Shown: positions 42,521 to 48,930 of the stretch, piece by piece
Position numbering within the stretch: position 1 is the first letter of the stretch
Layout of the letters: each line of letters begins with the position of its first letter
Assembly (NCBI GenBank): GCA_009778655.1
Contig: WRFZ01000175.1
Coordinates: 1-50,084 of the forward strand
Origin: Candidatus Azobacteroides sp.
Lineage (GTDB): Bacteria; Bacteroidota; Bacteroidia; Bacteroidales; Azobacteroidaceae
Direction of reading: 5' to 3'
DNA length: 50,084 bases
Translations under genes and position numbers: made by a program
The notes under the pieces: generated by a model
What the model was told of the DNA's origin: nothing
What the model saw: the letters and a program-made list of their open reading frames with translations, nothing else
The model's database searches: none

Positions 42521-42566
42521 ACTACGTTTTCGTTGCGTGCGCAGCACGTACAATGAAAACGTAGTT
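42520..42566. repeat. 47-bp near-perfect hairpin
   Basis: AACTACGTTTTC (42520-42531) pairs with GAAAACGTAGTT (42555-42566). Inside this are TTG/CAA, a 2-nt bulge and CGTGC/GCACG closed by a GCA loop. No T run follows on the plus strand. It sits where the MNT gene is broken. Confidence 0.8.
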
Positions 42567-42645
42567 GAACCAAGCGGACGACAGTGCATTCTTAAACCGA
42601 CAGTTTGAAACTCCCAAATAAAAAATGAATAACGACAAGACATAA

Positions 42646-42743
42646 ATACCCTTTCGGGTATAAATTATTTTTTCAATTGCTATTTTATACCCGATTTGAT
42701 ATATTATTAAAATAATTCATTATCTTTGCACCCGAAAAGGTAT
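42646..42743. promoter_or_regulatory. three phased 16-bp operator-like sites upstream of hipB-like gene
   Basis: ATACCCTTTCGGGTAT at 42646-42661 is a perfect 6-4-6 palindrome. Degenerate copies ATACCCGATTTGATAT (42687-42702) and GCACCCGAAAAGGTAT (42728-42743) follow, each starting exactly 41 bp after the last. The third overlaps the end of the -7 box and the expected start of transcription. E. coli HipB binds TATCC-N8-GGATA, which is similar in form. Autorepression by the HipB-like protein is inferred. Confidence 0.7.
42721..42728 (+). promoter_or_regulatory. -7 promoter element for the HipBST-like operon
   Basis: TATCTTTG matches TAnnTTTG. A TTTG at 42695-42698 lies 22 nt upstream as a possible -33. 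The ATG is 27 nt downstream. Confidence 0.65.
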
Positions 42744-42755
42744 AGTTTTTAAGTT

Positions 42756-42971
42756 ATGAGTTGTAGTTTATCGTCGTTTGTAAAAGGAAAACGCAAGCAG
42801 TTTGGATTGACACAACAGGATTTATCTGAGAAATCGGGTGTGGGACTGCGTTTCGTTCGCGAACTTGAACAAGGTAAAAACACTTTGCGAATGGATAAAG
42901 TAAATCAAGTGTTAGCGCTTTTTGGGGCTGAACTTTCGGCTACGGCAATCAATAAAAATAATGAATTATGA
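42756..42971 (+). CDS. HipB-like XRE antitoxin/regulator
   Basis: A 71-residue helix-turn-helix protein: FVKGKRKQFGLTQQDLSEKS, then GVGLRFVRELEQGKNTLRM, the pattern of HipB/y4mF-type regulators in HipA modules. In such systems the protein binds operators as a dimer and represses its own operon. Its promoter carries three operator-like 16-bp sites. It lies 79 bp upstream of the HipS-like gene with the same orientation. In known three-gene HipBST systems HipB enhances neutralisation while HipS is the main antitoxin. Confidence 0.85.
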   Translation: MSCSLSSFVKGKRKQFGLTQQDLSEKSGVGLRFVRELEQGKNTLRMDKVNQVLALFGAELSATAINKNNEL

Positions 42972-43050
42972 AACCCTCATGCGAAGATTGCACCCAAGCG
43001 CAAAACATGTTGCGGGTTCCATATGACCTTTAAAAACAAGTTATGTACAT

Positions 43051-43380
43051 ATGAAACAGGCAAAAGTGTTTTTCCAGGAAAATTTTGCAGGCGTTTTGAC
43101 TGAAGATGAAAATGGCTATACTTTTGTGTACAATGTCGATTATTTGCAAAAAAAGGATACCGGAGCCATTAGTTTAACGTTGCCTTTGAGTGAAAAACCA
43201 TACAATTCACAAGTTTTGTTTCCGTTTTTTGACGGACTGATTCCTGAGGGTTGGCTTTTGGAGATTGCCGAACAGAGTTGGAAAATCAATTCGCGCGACC
43301 GAATGTCGCTCTTGCTTGCTTGTTGCAAAGACTGTATCGGTGCAGTTAGTATTGTCCCTTTGATAAAAGAAGAAATATGA
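43051..43380 (+). CDS. HipS-like protein (HipA N-terminal subdomain)
   Basis: A 109-residue protein matching the N-subdomain 1 of HipA kinases (couple_hipA): FFQENFAGVLTEDENGYTFV, then YNVDYLQKK, LPLSEKPY and FPFFDGLIPEGWLLEIAEQS. In E. coli HipBST the equivalent separate HipS protein is the antitoxin that neutralises HipT. Here the order HipB-HipS-HipT and the 4-bp overlap with the kinase gene are the same. The reading frame ends cleanly with its own stop and the kinase has its own ATG, so this is a split gene and not a frameshifted hipA. Antitoxin activity is inferred from the arrangement. Confidence 0.82.
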   Translation: MKQAKVFFQENFAGVLTEDENGYTFVYNVDYLQKKDTGAISLTLPLSEKPYNSQVLFPFFDGLIPEGWLLEIAEQSWKINSRDRMSLLLACCKDCIGAVSIVPLIKEEI

Positions 43381-44327
43381 AATGCCTTTTTTGTTATAAA
43401 GAATTGAATAGTAGTGAAATTGATTTTCACACAGTTTGTTCAAAAAAGTTTTTTGGGACTTCGACACCGCCGACATTGCCATATACTCGCTCAAAAATCA
43501 AAGAATTAGCCGAACAAATTATCCGTTCGCAAACCACAGTTACAGGCGTTCAGCCTAAACTTTCGCTTGATATTGAAAGGATAAATAACAATAGTCGTTT
43601 CACCATCGTTGGCTTGTGGGGAAAATATATTTTGAAACCACAAACAGAACAATACAGCCATCTTCCTGACAATGAAGATTTAACAATGCGTTTGGCTGAA
43701 GTTGCAAAAATAAATACTGTGCCCCATTCACTTATTCGTTTTGCTGATGGCGAACTCTGTTATATCACAAAACGTATTGACCGCACAAAAAACGGCGTAA
43801 AACTGCCTATGGAAGATTTTTGTCAATTGACTGAGCGACTTACCGAACACAAATATCACGGTTCTCACGAACAAATAGCAAAGGCAATATTGAAATTTTC
43901 GACTGTGCCAAAACTTGATTTAGTGAATTTTTGGGAAATTATAATCTTCTGTTTTCTGGTAGGAAATGCCGATATGCACTTGAAAAATTTTTCTCTTTAC
44001 AGTCCTCCTTCGAGAGATATAGGGAGCTTTGATTTTCAATTAACGCCTGCATATGATTTACTTTCCACAGTTTTGGTTATACCCGAAGATAAAGAAGAAC
44101 TTGCACTTACGTTGAACGGTAAAAAAAACAAATTAACTCGTAAAGATTTTGAAACTGCCGCACTAAATTCAGGTTTGGAACAAAGAGTGATTGAAAATAT
44201 ATTTGTAAAATTTCAAAAAACAGTCCCTAAGTGGGATTTGTTGATAGACAATTCATTTTTATCATACGAAATGAAAGAAAATTTCAAGAACCTTATACAA
44301 AAAAGAAAGGACAGAATATTGACGTAA
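43377..44327 (+). CDS. HipT-like Ser/Thr kinase toxin (HipA C-terminal domain)
   Basis: A 316-residue HipA-family kinase without the N-subdomain 1. The first 25 residues have CLFC and HTVC, a possible zinc-binding knuckle. A Gly-rich loop TVTGVQPKLSL (54-64) is followed by an ATP-binding Lys in YILKPQ (K87). The catalytic loop is GNADMHLKNFS (D199, N204) and AYDLLS supplies the metal-binding Asp (D227). HipA phosphorylates GltX and HipT phosphorylates TrpS; the target here is unknown. The loop has T-V-T where E. coli HipT has S-I-S autophosphorylation sites. It ends 5 bp before direct repeat copy B. Confidence 0.87.
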   Translation: MKCLFCYKELNSSEIDFHTVCSKKFFGTSTPPTLPYTRSKIKELAEQIIRSQTTVTGVQPKLSLDIERINNNSRFTIVGLWGKYILKPQTEQYSHLPDNEDLTMRLAEVAKINTVPHSLIRFADGELCYITKRIDRTKNGVKLPMEDFCQLTERLTEHKYHGSHEQIAKAILKFSTVPKLDLVNFWEIIIFCFLVGNADMHLKNFSLYSPPSRDIGSFDFQLTPAYDLLSTVLVIPEDKEELALTLNGKKNKLTRKDFETAALNSGLEQRVIENIFVKFQKTVPKWDLLIDNSFLSYEMKENFKNLIQKRKDRILT

Positions 44328-44332
44328 AATGC

Positions 44333-44376
44333 ACAATTTCATTTGATAGAAGAATTATTGAAGAAAAACCAATGAT
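44333..44376. repeat. 44-bp direct repeat, copy B
   Basis: A second copy of the XRE gene 3' end (42 of 44 identical to 42120-42163), starting 5 bp after the HipT-like stop. It has no coding role here and marks the right border of the island. Confidence 0.9.
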
Positions 44377-44396
44377 ATTCTTAAAAATACAAGAAT

Positions 44397-45815
44397 TTAC
44401 CCTGTCGTTAATTCTTTGACGGGACTGATTAAGTAAAGCCGCTCCGTAGCGCGAGTAAAAGCGGTGTAAAGCCAGCGATAAAAATCAAGGCCCAACTGCT
44501 CTTGAGGGATATAAGACAAATCCAAAAAAACATTTTTCCATTGTCCGCCTTGCGCTTTGTGGCAAGTTACGGCATATGCGTATTTTACTTGAACGACATT
44601 GTAATGCGGATTTTCTTTCATCAGTTTCATTTTTTCCCGTTTTCCCAGAATATCGGCATAATCTTCCAAAATAGAATAGAACAGTTTATCGTTCAATTCT
44701 TTCGGTAAAGCCGGAGAATCGGTGTGAAGCGTCTCCAATAGAATTTTCAAATCCAATTCCGTATCATAATCGGGAAAACGAGCCGTGACATCGCAAAAAC
44801 GAAATCCGTATAATTCTTGTATCCGTCTGACCCGACGGATTTCCAATAAATCGCCGTTAGCGATAAAATCCATGGATTCTTCTTCTTTTGCCCAATGATA
44901 ATTATTTTTGACGACCATCAACATGTCGCCGGCAGTTAATTCTTCTTCCCGATAAAGAATCCGATTACGAATGGCGTTATTGAATCCGTTTGCCCGTTTG
45001 TTGGAACGGGTAATCACAATGGTTTCCGCCAAACCGTCGCGATGATAAGCCTCTTGAATCGCTTCGAGTAAATCTTCTCCGTTGACAATTTGCACATCGT
45101 CGTTCTTCCGGATGCTGAGTTTCGGGAAATCATTCGTTTGACCGGTTTCCATTTTTTCCCGCAAAAGCGTAGCATTTGTCAGAATGCCGGAAGTTTTTGC
45201 TTGACGCACCACTTCCGTTAAAGTCATGCCGTGGACTTCCAAACCATAGCCTTGTAAAACGGAAAGATCCAACGCCGGACTTTCCGGTTGAGATACCGGC
45301 GGAAGCTGCGCCGAATCGCCCAGTAAGACCAACCGACAACCCTCGCCGCTGTAAACATAATGAATCAAATCGTCCAATAATCTTCCTGAGCCGAAAAAAG
45401 AAAAATCCAATCCGTCGTTTGAAATCATTGACGCTTCATCAACAATAAATAAAGTATGCTTATGCAGATTATCCGCAAGGACAAAACCCGTCGGTTCGTT
45501 GGAAAATTCTTTTTGTCTGTAAATTTTTTTATGAATAGTATAAGCGCTTTGCCCCGAATAGGCGGAAAAAACTTTAGCGGCGCGTCCGGTCGGCGCCAAT
45601 AAAACGGACTTTTGTTTCAATTCATTCAATGTTTTCACAACGGCTCCGACCAACGAAGATTTTCCGGTTCCGGCATATCCTTTCAATAAAAATAGTGAAT
45701 TGTTATTTCGGGCAAAAAGAAAATCGCTCCATTTTTCCAAGACTTCATACTGCTCTTGCGTAGGTTCGAATCGGAAATTTTTTTTTATTTGTTCCAAAAA
45801 GAATTTGCTTAACAT
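44397..45815 (-). CDS. RecD-like superfamily 1 DNA helicase
   Basis: A 472-residue ATP-dependent helicase of the RecD/UvrD-C type found in many Bacteroidota. Motif I is GYAGTGKSS (46-54). APTGRAAKVF is motif Ia, FIVDEASM motif II, LLGDSAQLPPV motif III and EVVRQA motif IV. The C-terminal YAVTCHKAQGGQWKNV (motif V) and YTAFTRATERLYLI (motif VI) complete the set. It has no nuclease domain and is smaller than RecD2. A role in repair or recombination is inferred. The ATG at 45815 is preferred over a TTG three codons upstream. It follows the ART-like gene on the same strand by 20 bp. Confidence 0.9.
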   Translation of the reverse strand: MLSKFFLEQIKKNFRFEPTQEQYEVLEKWSDFLFARNNNSLFLLKGYAGTGKSSLVGAVVKTLNELKQKSVLLAPTGRAAKVFSAYSGQSAYTIHKKIYRQKEFSNEPTGFVLADNLHKHTLFIVDEASMISNDGLDFSFFGSGRLLDDLIHYVYSGEGCRLVLLGDSAQLPPVSQPESPALDLSVLQGYGLEVHGMTLTEVVRQAKTSGILTNATLLREKMETGQTNDFPKLSIRKNDDVQIVNGEDLLEAIQEAYHRDGLAETIVITRSNKRANGFNNAIRNRILYREEELTAGDMLMVVKNNYHWAKEEESMDFIANGDLLEIRRVRRIQELYGFRFCDVTARFPDYDTELDLKILLETLHTDSPALPKELNDKLFYSILEDYADILGKREKMKLMKENPHYNVVQVKYAYAVTCHKAQGGQWKNVFLDLSYIPQEQLGLDFYRWLYTAFTRATERLYLISPVKELTTG

Positions 45816-45835
45816 AAGTTTCAAAAGTGATGCAA

Positions 45836-46444
45836 TTATGGCATAATGAATCTTGAATCAAATTCTCGCGGGATGAAAAAACCTTTAATACAATTCGGAT
45901 TACGAACACAAATTTGAATATGATTTTTTTCTTTAAATCCGGCATTCGGATATAAGTCGTCCCCTTCCCAAAATACACCTCGTACAGAATCAAATTCCTG
46001 CTTATTGTTATTCTTGTTGAATGTATGAACGGATTCTATTACAGCGCAGTCGAGATTACGAAGTAAAAGGTCAAATGAGCCTCCGACCGGTCTGTTCATT
46101 GGAATTTCAATACCGCGAATTTCATAAGTTTCTATTAATAAGGAATAAAACTCTTTTATTAAGACAAGATAAACGGAATCCAATAAATCAAAACAATATC
46201 CCAAATCAATAAAAGCGCCTAAAACGGCAGGTTTTGTTATTTTACCCGGATCTCTTTTTTGTTTTTCTTCCGCAAAATGCTTGGCTCGTAATATGTTGTT
46301 CTCCCAAAAGTAAAAACCGTTTCCTAACCAATCGTAATCATTATTGCTTTTCTTCATAAAAGATTTCCCCGATACAATTTCATCTCTTACTGATTCATCG
46401 CAACCGTGAAATCCTATGACAATATTTTGACATTTAGAATACAT
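45836..46444 (-). CDS. putative ADP-ribosyltransferase-like toxin of a two-gene module
   Basis: A 202-residue protein with the block IGFHGCDESVRDEIVSG (10-26), then NDYDWLGNGFYFWENN (35-50). Such FHG...YFWE patterns recall ADP-ribosyltransferase-like folds (DUF3990-type and relatives), with a possible H13 and the aromatic YFWE strand. Further conserved-looking pieces are LDCAVIESVH, GVFWEGDDLYPNAGF and IQICVRNPNCIKGFF. I remember relatives widely spread in bacteria without a named function. It overlaps by one base the 66-residue gene upstream, the usual order of antitoxin then toxin. Enzyme activity and target are inference. Confidence 0.7.
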   Translation of the reverse strand: MYSKCQNIVIGFHGCDESVRDEIVSGKSFMKKSNNDYDWLGNGFYFWENNILRAKHFAEEKQKRDPGKITKPAVLGAFIDLGYCFDLLDSVYLVLIKEFYSLLIETYEIRGIEIPMNRPVGGSFDLLLRNLDCAVIESVHTFNKNNNKQEFDSVRGVFWEGDDLYPNAGFKEKNHIQICVRNPNCIKGFFIPREFDSRFIMP

Positions 46445-46644
46445 TATTTTTCATTATCACAGCCCCACCGATAAGAGACTCTGGACTTGTCTTCTCTATA
46501 AGGAGGGGTAAGTTTTCCATTTTTGATAATACCTACCTGTTCCAGAAATTTTTCGGAAGCTTCTTTACTTGATGTCACGAGGGCTTTGTATGCTCTTATT
46601 TCTTCAATAGTAATTTCATTTATCTTTATTGTTTTTTTTTTCAT
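46444..46644 (-). CDS. small protein paired with the ART-like gene (putative antitoxin)
   Basis: A 66-residue, mostly helical, Lys/Glu-rich protein: KINEITIEEIRAYKALVTSS, then KEASEKFLEQVGIIKNGKL and TPPYRE. The ending 'GI.KNGKLTPPYR' resembles short antitoxins that precede toxins. Its stop and the next start overlap (TAATG-like, sharing base 46444), so the two are translationally linked. It has a -7 promoter box of its own. No DNA-binding domain is evident, so it may act by protein contact only. The role is inferred from size, order and coupling. Confidence 0.65.
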   Translation of the reverse strand: MKKKTIKINEITIEEIRAYKALVTSSKEASEKFLEQVGIIKNGKLTPPYREDKSRVSYRWGCDNEK

Positions 46645-46668
46645 AATTACAATTTATTTGCTATGCTA

Positions 46669-46676
46669 CAAAGTTA
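46669..46676 (-). promoter_or_regulatory. -7 promoter element for the ART-like module
   Basis: The minus strand reads TAACTTTG, an exact consensus match, 24 nt before the ATG at 46644. The same octamer precedes the VapC-like pair at 48860-48867. Confidence 0.6.
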
Positions 46677-46689
46677 ATAATTTATTTCT

Positions 46690-46697
46690 TACATTTG
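46690..46697 (+). promoter_or_regulatory. -7 promoter element for the small TM protein-DUF3822-rsmD operon
   Basis: TACATTTG matches TAnnTTTG and lies 21 nt before the ATG at 46719, back to back with the element for the ART-like module. Confidence 0.55.
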
Positions 46698-46718
46698 CAT
46701 AATAAAAAAGGCTTTCGT

Positions 46719-46799
46719 ATGAAGCGAATCATTAGAGTAGTTTTGTTTGTTATTGTTATCTTGTTGATATATATGTGTATAAAAAGTATTTTTTCATGA
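46719..46799 (+). CDS. possible 26-residue single-span membrane peptide
   Basis: A short ATG-to-TGA frame: MKRIIRVVLFVIVILLIYMC then IKSIFS. It is a basic start followed by one hydrophobic span of about 17 residues. Its stop overlaps the next start as ATGA, and the promoter box at 46690-46697 sits a normal distance upstream. It could be a regulatory leader peptide or a small membrane protein. AT-rich sequence produces such hydrophobic frames by chance, so confidence is moderate. Confidence 0.45.
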   Translation: MKRIIRVVLFVIVILLIYMCIKSIFS

Positions 46800-47623
46800 G
46801 AACAATTCTTCCGGAAGATCGAAATATAAAACATCCCGACCGAACGATTCTGACGATTTATACCGGCGCGGAATATTTTTCTTTTTCTTTGTACGATCCG
46901 GAAGAAACAGGCTCTTATTTTTACAAAGAACTTATCGGTGAAAATCACTTCGACGCCTTTTCCGTTTTCAAAGAAGCGTTTTTCAAGCGGGACTTTTTTT
47001 CTTTGCCTTTCCGAAAAGTTTGGATAATGAATCATACACCGAATTTTACATTTGTTCCCGGTTCGATTTACAAAGATCAATACCGAGAAGATTTTATACG
47101 CTTCCTGTTTTCAGATCAACAAGGGATAATTTTGAACCGCTCCCTTTCTTCCGCCGGAATCACGATCTTACATCAATTGCCCGAAACGGTTTACCAATTT
47201 ATGCTTCATTCATTTACCGAACCGGAATTTATTCATTATTCGGCGCCGGTGATTACGTATTTTTTAAAAACGAGCAAAAAAGTCAATGCACGACAGATGA
47301 TAGTCAATTTGCATGAGAAGGGTTTGGATATTTTTTGTTTTTCGAAAGAAACTTTTTTATTGGGGAATTATTTCCCGTGTAAAGGCTTGTCGGAAGCGCT
47401 TTATTATATCCTTTTTACATGGAAGCAACTGCAAATGGATCAGTTGGATGATTGTTTGCTTATTACCGGAAATATTGCATTCAAAGAAGAACTGATCGGT
47501 AAATTAGCGCTTTACGTCCAACAAATCCGATTCCCGACAATTCCTCCCGAAATTTATTTCGAAGGGGTCGAAACCGACCGTATTCCTTTCGAATTAGCGA
47601 CTCTTTCCTTATGCGAATTATAA
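46796..47623 (+). CDS. DUF3822 family protein
   Basis: A 275-residue cytosolic protein of a Bacteroidota-specific family that regularly precedes rsmD. Visible features are LTIYTGAEYFSFSLYD near the start, MNHTPNFTFVPGSIY in the middle, and CLLITGNIAFKEEL near the end. The fold may be of the actin-like ATPase (PilM/FtsA-like) type from the pattern of two similar halves, but this is speculative. The ATG at 46796 is used in place of an earlier in-frame codon because it overlaps the upstream peptide stop. It overlaps rsmD by 13 bp, so the two are coupled. Confidence 0.82.
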   Translation: MRTILPEDRNIKHPDRTILTIYTGAEYFSFSLYDPEETGSYFYKELIGENHFDAFSVFKEAFFKRDFFSLPFRKVWIMNHTPNFTFVPGSIYKDQYREDFIRFLFSDQQGIILNRSLSSAGITILHQLPETVYQFMLHSFTEPEFIHYSAPVITYFLKTSKKVNARQMIVNLHEKGLDIFCFSKETFLLGNYFPCKGLSEALYYILFTWKQLQMDQLDDCLLITGNIAFKEELIGKLALYVQQIRFPTIPPEIYFEGVETDRIPFELATLSLCEL

Positions 47624-48144
47624 GCGGAAAATACAAAAGCCGGCGATTTGATATTCCGAAAAATTTCAAAGCTCGCCCGACCACCGATTTTGCCAAAGAA
47701 AATATTTTTAACGTTATCGGAAATCTGATTGACTTGGAAGAAACAAGTGCATTGGATTTATTCGCCGGAACCGGCAGCATCGGTTTTGAACTGATCTCAA
47801 GAGGCTGTAAAGAAGTCGTTTGCGTAGAAAAAGATCCTGTCCACCATGCTTTTATCAAAAAAGTAAAAGACGAACTGAAAGCCGATCCACTACTAACCGT
47901 CAGAACCGACGCCTTGAAATACATCGTATCTGTTCATCGGACATTCGACTTTATCTTTGCCGATCCGCCTTATACTTTAAAGGAATTGCCGCAAATTCCG
48001 GAAAGCATCTTATCGCATCATTTGTTAAACCCGAACGGGATTTTCGTGATGGAGCATCCGAAAGAACACGATTTTTCGCATTTACCCGGTTTTTTGCAAC
48101 GTCGGGTTTACGGAGCGGTTAATTTCAGTATTTTTAAGCAATAA
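47611..48144 (+). CDS. rsmD: 16S rRNA (guanine966-N2)-methyltransferase
   Basis: RsmD methylates G966 of 16S rRNA in the 30S subunit. The 177-residue protein starts MRIISGKYKSRRFDIP. Next comes RPTTDFAKENIFNVI (22-36), the SAM-binding ALDLFAGTGSIGFEL near 48-62, and the catalytic FADPPY (about 114-119). These are all RsmD landmarks. Its start lies inside the DUF3822 reading frame, and both share the promoter near 46690. A weak AT-rich inverted repeat, ATAATGAC/GTCATTAT at 48141-48178, follows the stop without a T run. Confidence 0.93.
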   Translation: MRIISGKYKSRRFDIPKNFKARPTTDFAKENIFNVIGNLIDLEETSALDLFAGTGSIGFELISRGCKEVVCVEKDPVHHAFIKKVKDELKADPLLTVRTDALKYIVSVHRTFDFIFADPPYTLKELPQIPESILSHHLLNPNGIFVMEHPKEHDFSHLPGFLQRRVYGAVNFSIFKQ

Positions 48145-48208
48145 TGACTGAGAGTAGATAATCATAATTCGTCATTATAAACTCGAAAGGATATGATTAT
48201 AAAGCGAT

Positions 48209-48622
48209 TTACAAAAACGGATTTACTATTTTTAACTTTCCTTCTATAAGTTGATTGTGCTGCATATCTTCGGAATATAATAATGAACAGCCACTTTCGA
48301 TAGCGGCTGCTATTATTAAGCTATCATAAAAAGAATAACCGTATTTTTGGGTAATGTCGCAAGCATATATAACCGTTTGTTGCGTATTGACATGTATTTC
48401 ATTAACAACAGATGCACATTCTAAAAGCGTGTTTTTTACATCAACAAAATTTTTCCCAAATTTTCTATGCAGAATATTAGCTATTTCTTGCAACACTTGA
48501 ATACTTATTACCGAATATGATTGAGAAATAATCGTTTCGGAAATATTCTGTTTGTTCTTTTCTGTAACAGAATATGCATATATAATGATATTGCTGTCAA
48601 TAAAAGATTTAATGTTTTGCAT
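48209..48622 (-). CDS. PIN-domain RNase toxin (VapC-like)
   Basis: A 137-residue PIN-domain protein with the acidic residues of the active site: D9 in SFIDSN, E46 in VLQEIAN, D100 in YSFYDSLI and D119 in LYSEDMQ. VapC-type toxins cleave tRNA or rRNA and are blocked by a small antitoxin from the preceding gene. Here the 71-residue gene upstream overlaps it by 14 bp. Target and activity are unknown, but no catalytic residue is missing. Confidence 0.87.
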   Translation of the reverse strand: MQNIKSFIDSNIIIYAYSVTEKNKQNISETIISQSYSVISIQVLQEIANILHRKFGKNFVDVKNTLLECASVVNEIHVNTQQTVIYACDITQKYGYSFYDSLIIAAAIESGCSLLYSEDMQHNQLIEGKLKIVNPFL

Positions 48623-48824
48623 TCGCTTCTTCTCTGTCGAATTTAAAATTACGAGTGTCTAATGATACTGCATTGAATTTTACTCTTTTCGCTTCGGGCA
48701 CAGCATAATTGACAGCAATTTCATTTTCCTGCATTATTGTTATTTCCAATCGCTTGCCAACATATTCGTCGGGTAAAATAAAAAGAAAGCGATTACTCTC
48801 CGGAACACAAATTGTTCTTATCAT
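48609..48824 (-). CDS. putative antitoxin of the PIN-domain pair
   Basis: A 71-residue protein: MIRTICVPESNRFLFILPDE, then YVGKRLEITIMQENEIAV, and a charged tail (KFDREEANAKH). The first half is predicted beta strands; it may be AbrB/SpoVT-like or of the Bacteroidota VapB-like type. The tail could wrap the toxin. The gene overlaps the PIN gene by 14 bp and has a promoter flanked by a perfect 10-bp inverted repeat. Antitoxin function is inferred from context. Confidence 0.72.
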   Translation of the reverse strand: MIRTICVPESNRFLFILPDEYVGKRLEITIMQENEIAVNYAVPEAKRVKFNAVSLDTRNFKFDREEANAKH

Positions 48825-48837
48825 AAATGTTATTTTC

Positions 48838-48890
48838 TATGATTTATAAGTTTATATTACAAAGTTAAGTATTTTAATTCATAAATCATA
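48838..48890 (-). promoter_or_regulatory. promoter and operator-like inverted repeat for the VapC-like pair
   Basis: TAACTTTG on the minus strand (48867-48860) is the -7 box. TATGATTTAT (48838-48847) and ATAAATCATA (48881-48890) form a perfect 10-bp inverted repeat centred on it at 48864, as expected for an autorepressed toxin-antitoxin operon. Confidence 0.6.
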
Positions 48891-48930
48891 TAATCTGACT
48901 ATTTAAAAAATCTCGGCAGATTCGATAACC

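Noticed and set aside
43051-44327. hipA broken by a frameshift
   Set aside because: The two frames have separate stop and start codons in an ATGA overlap, and the HipBST layout explains a natural split.
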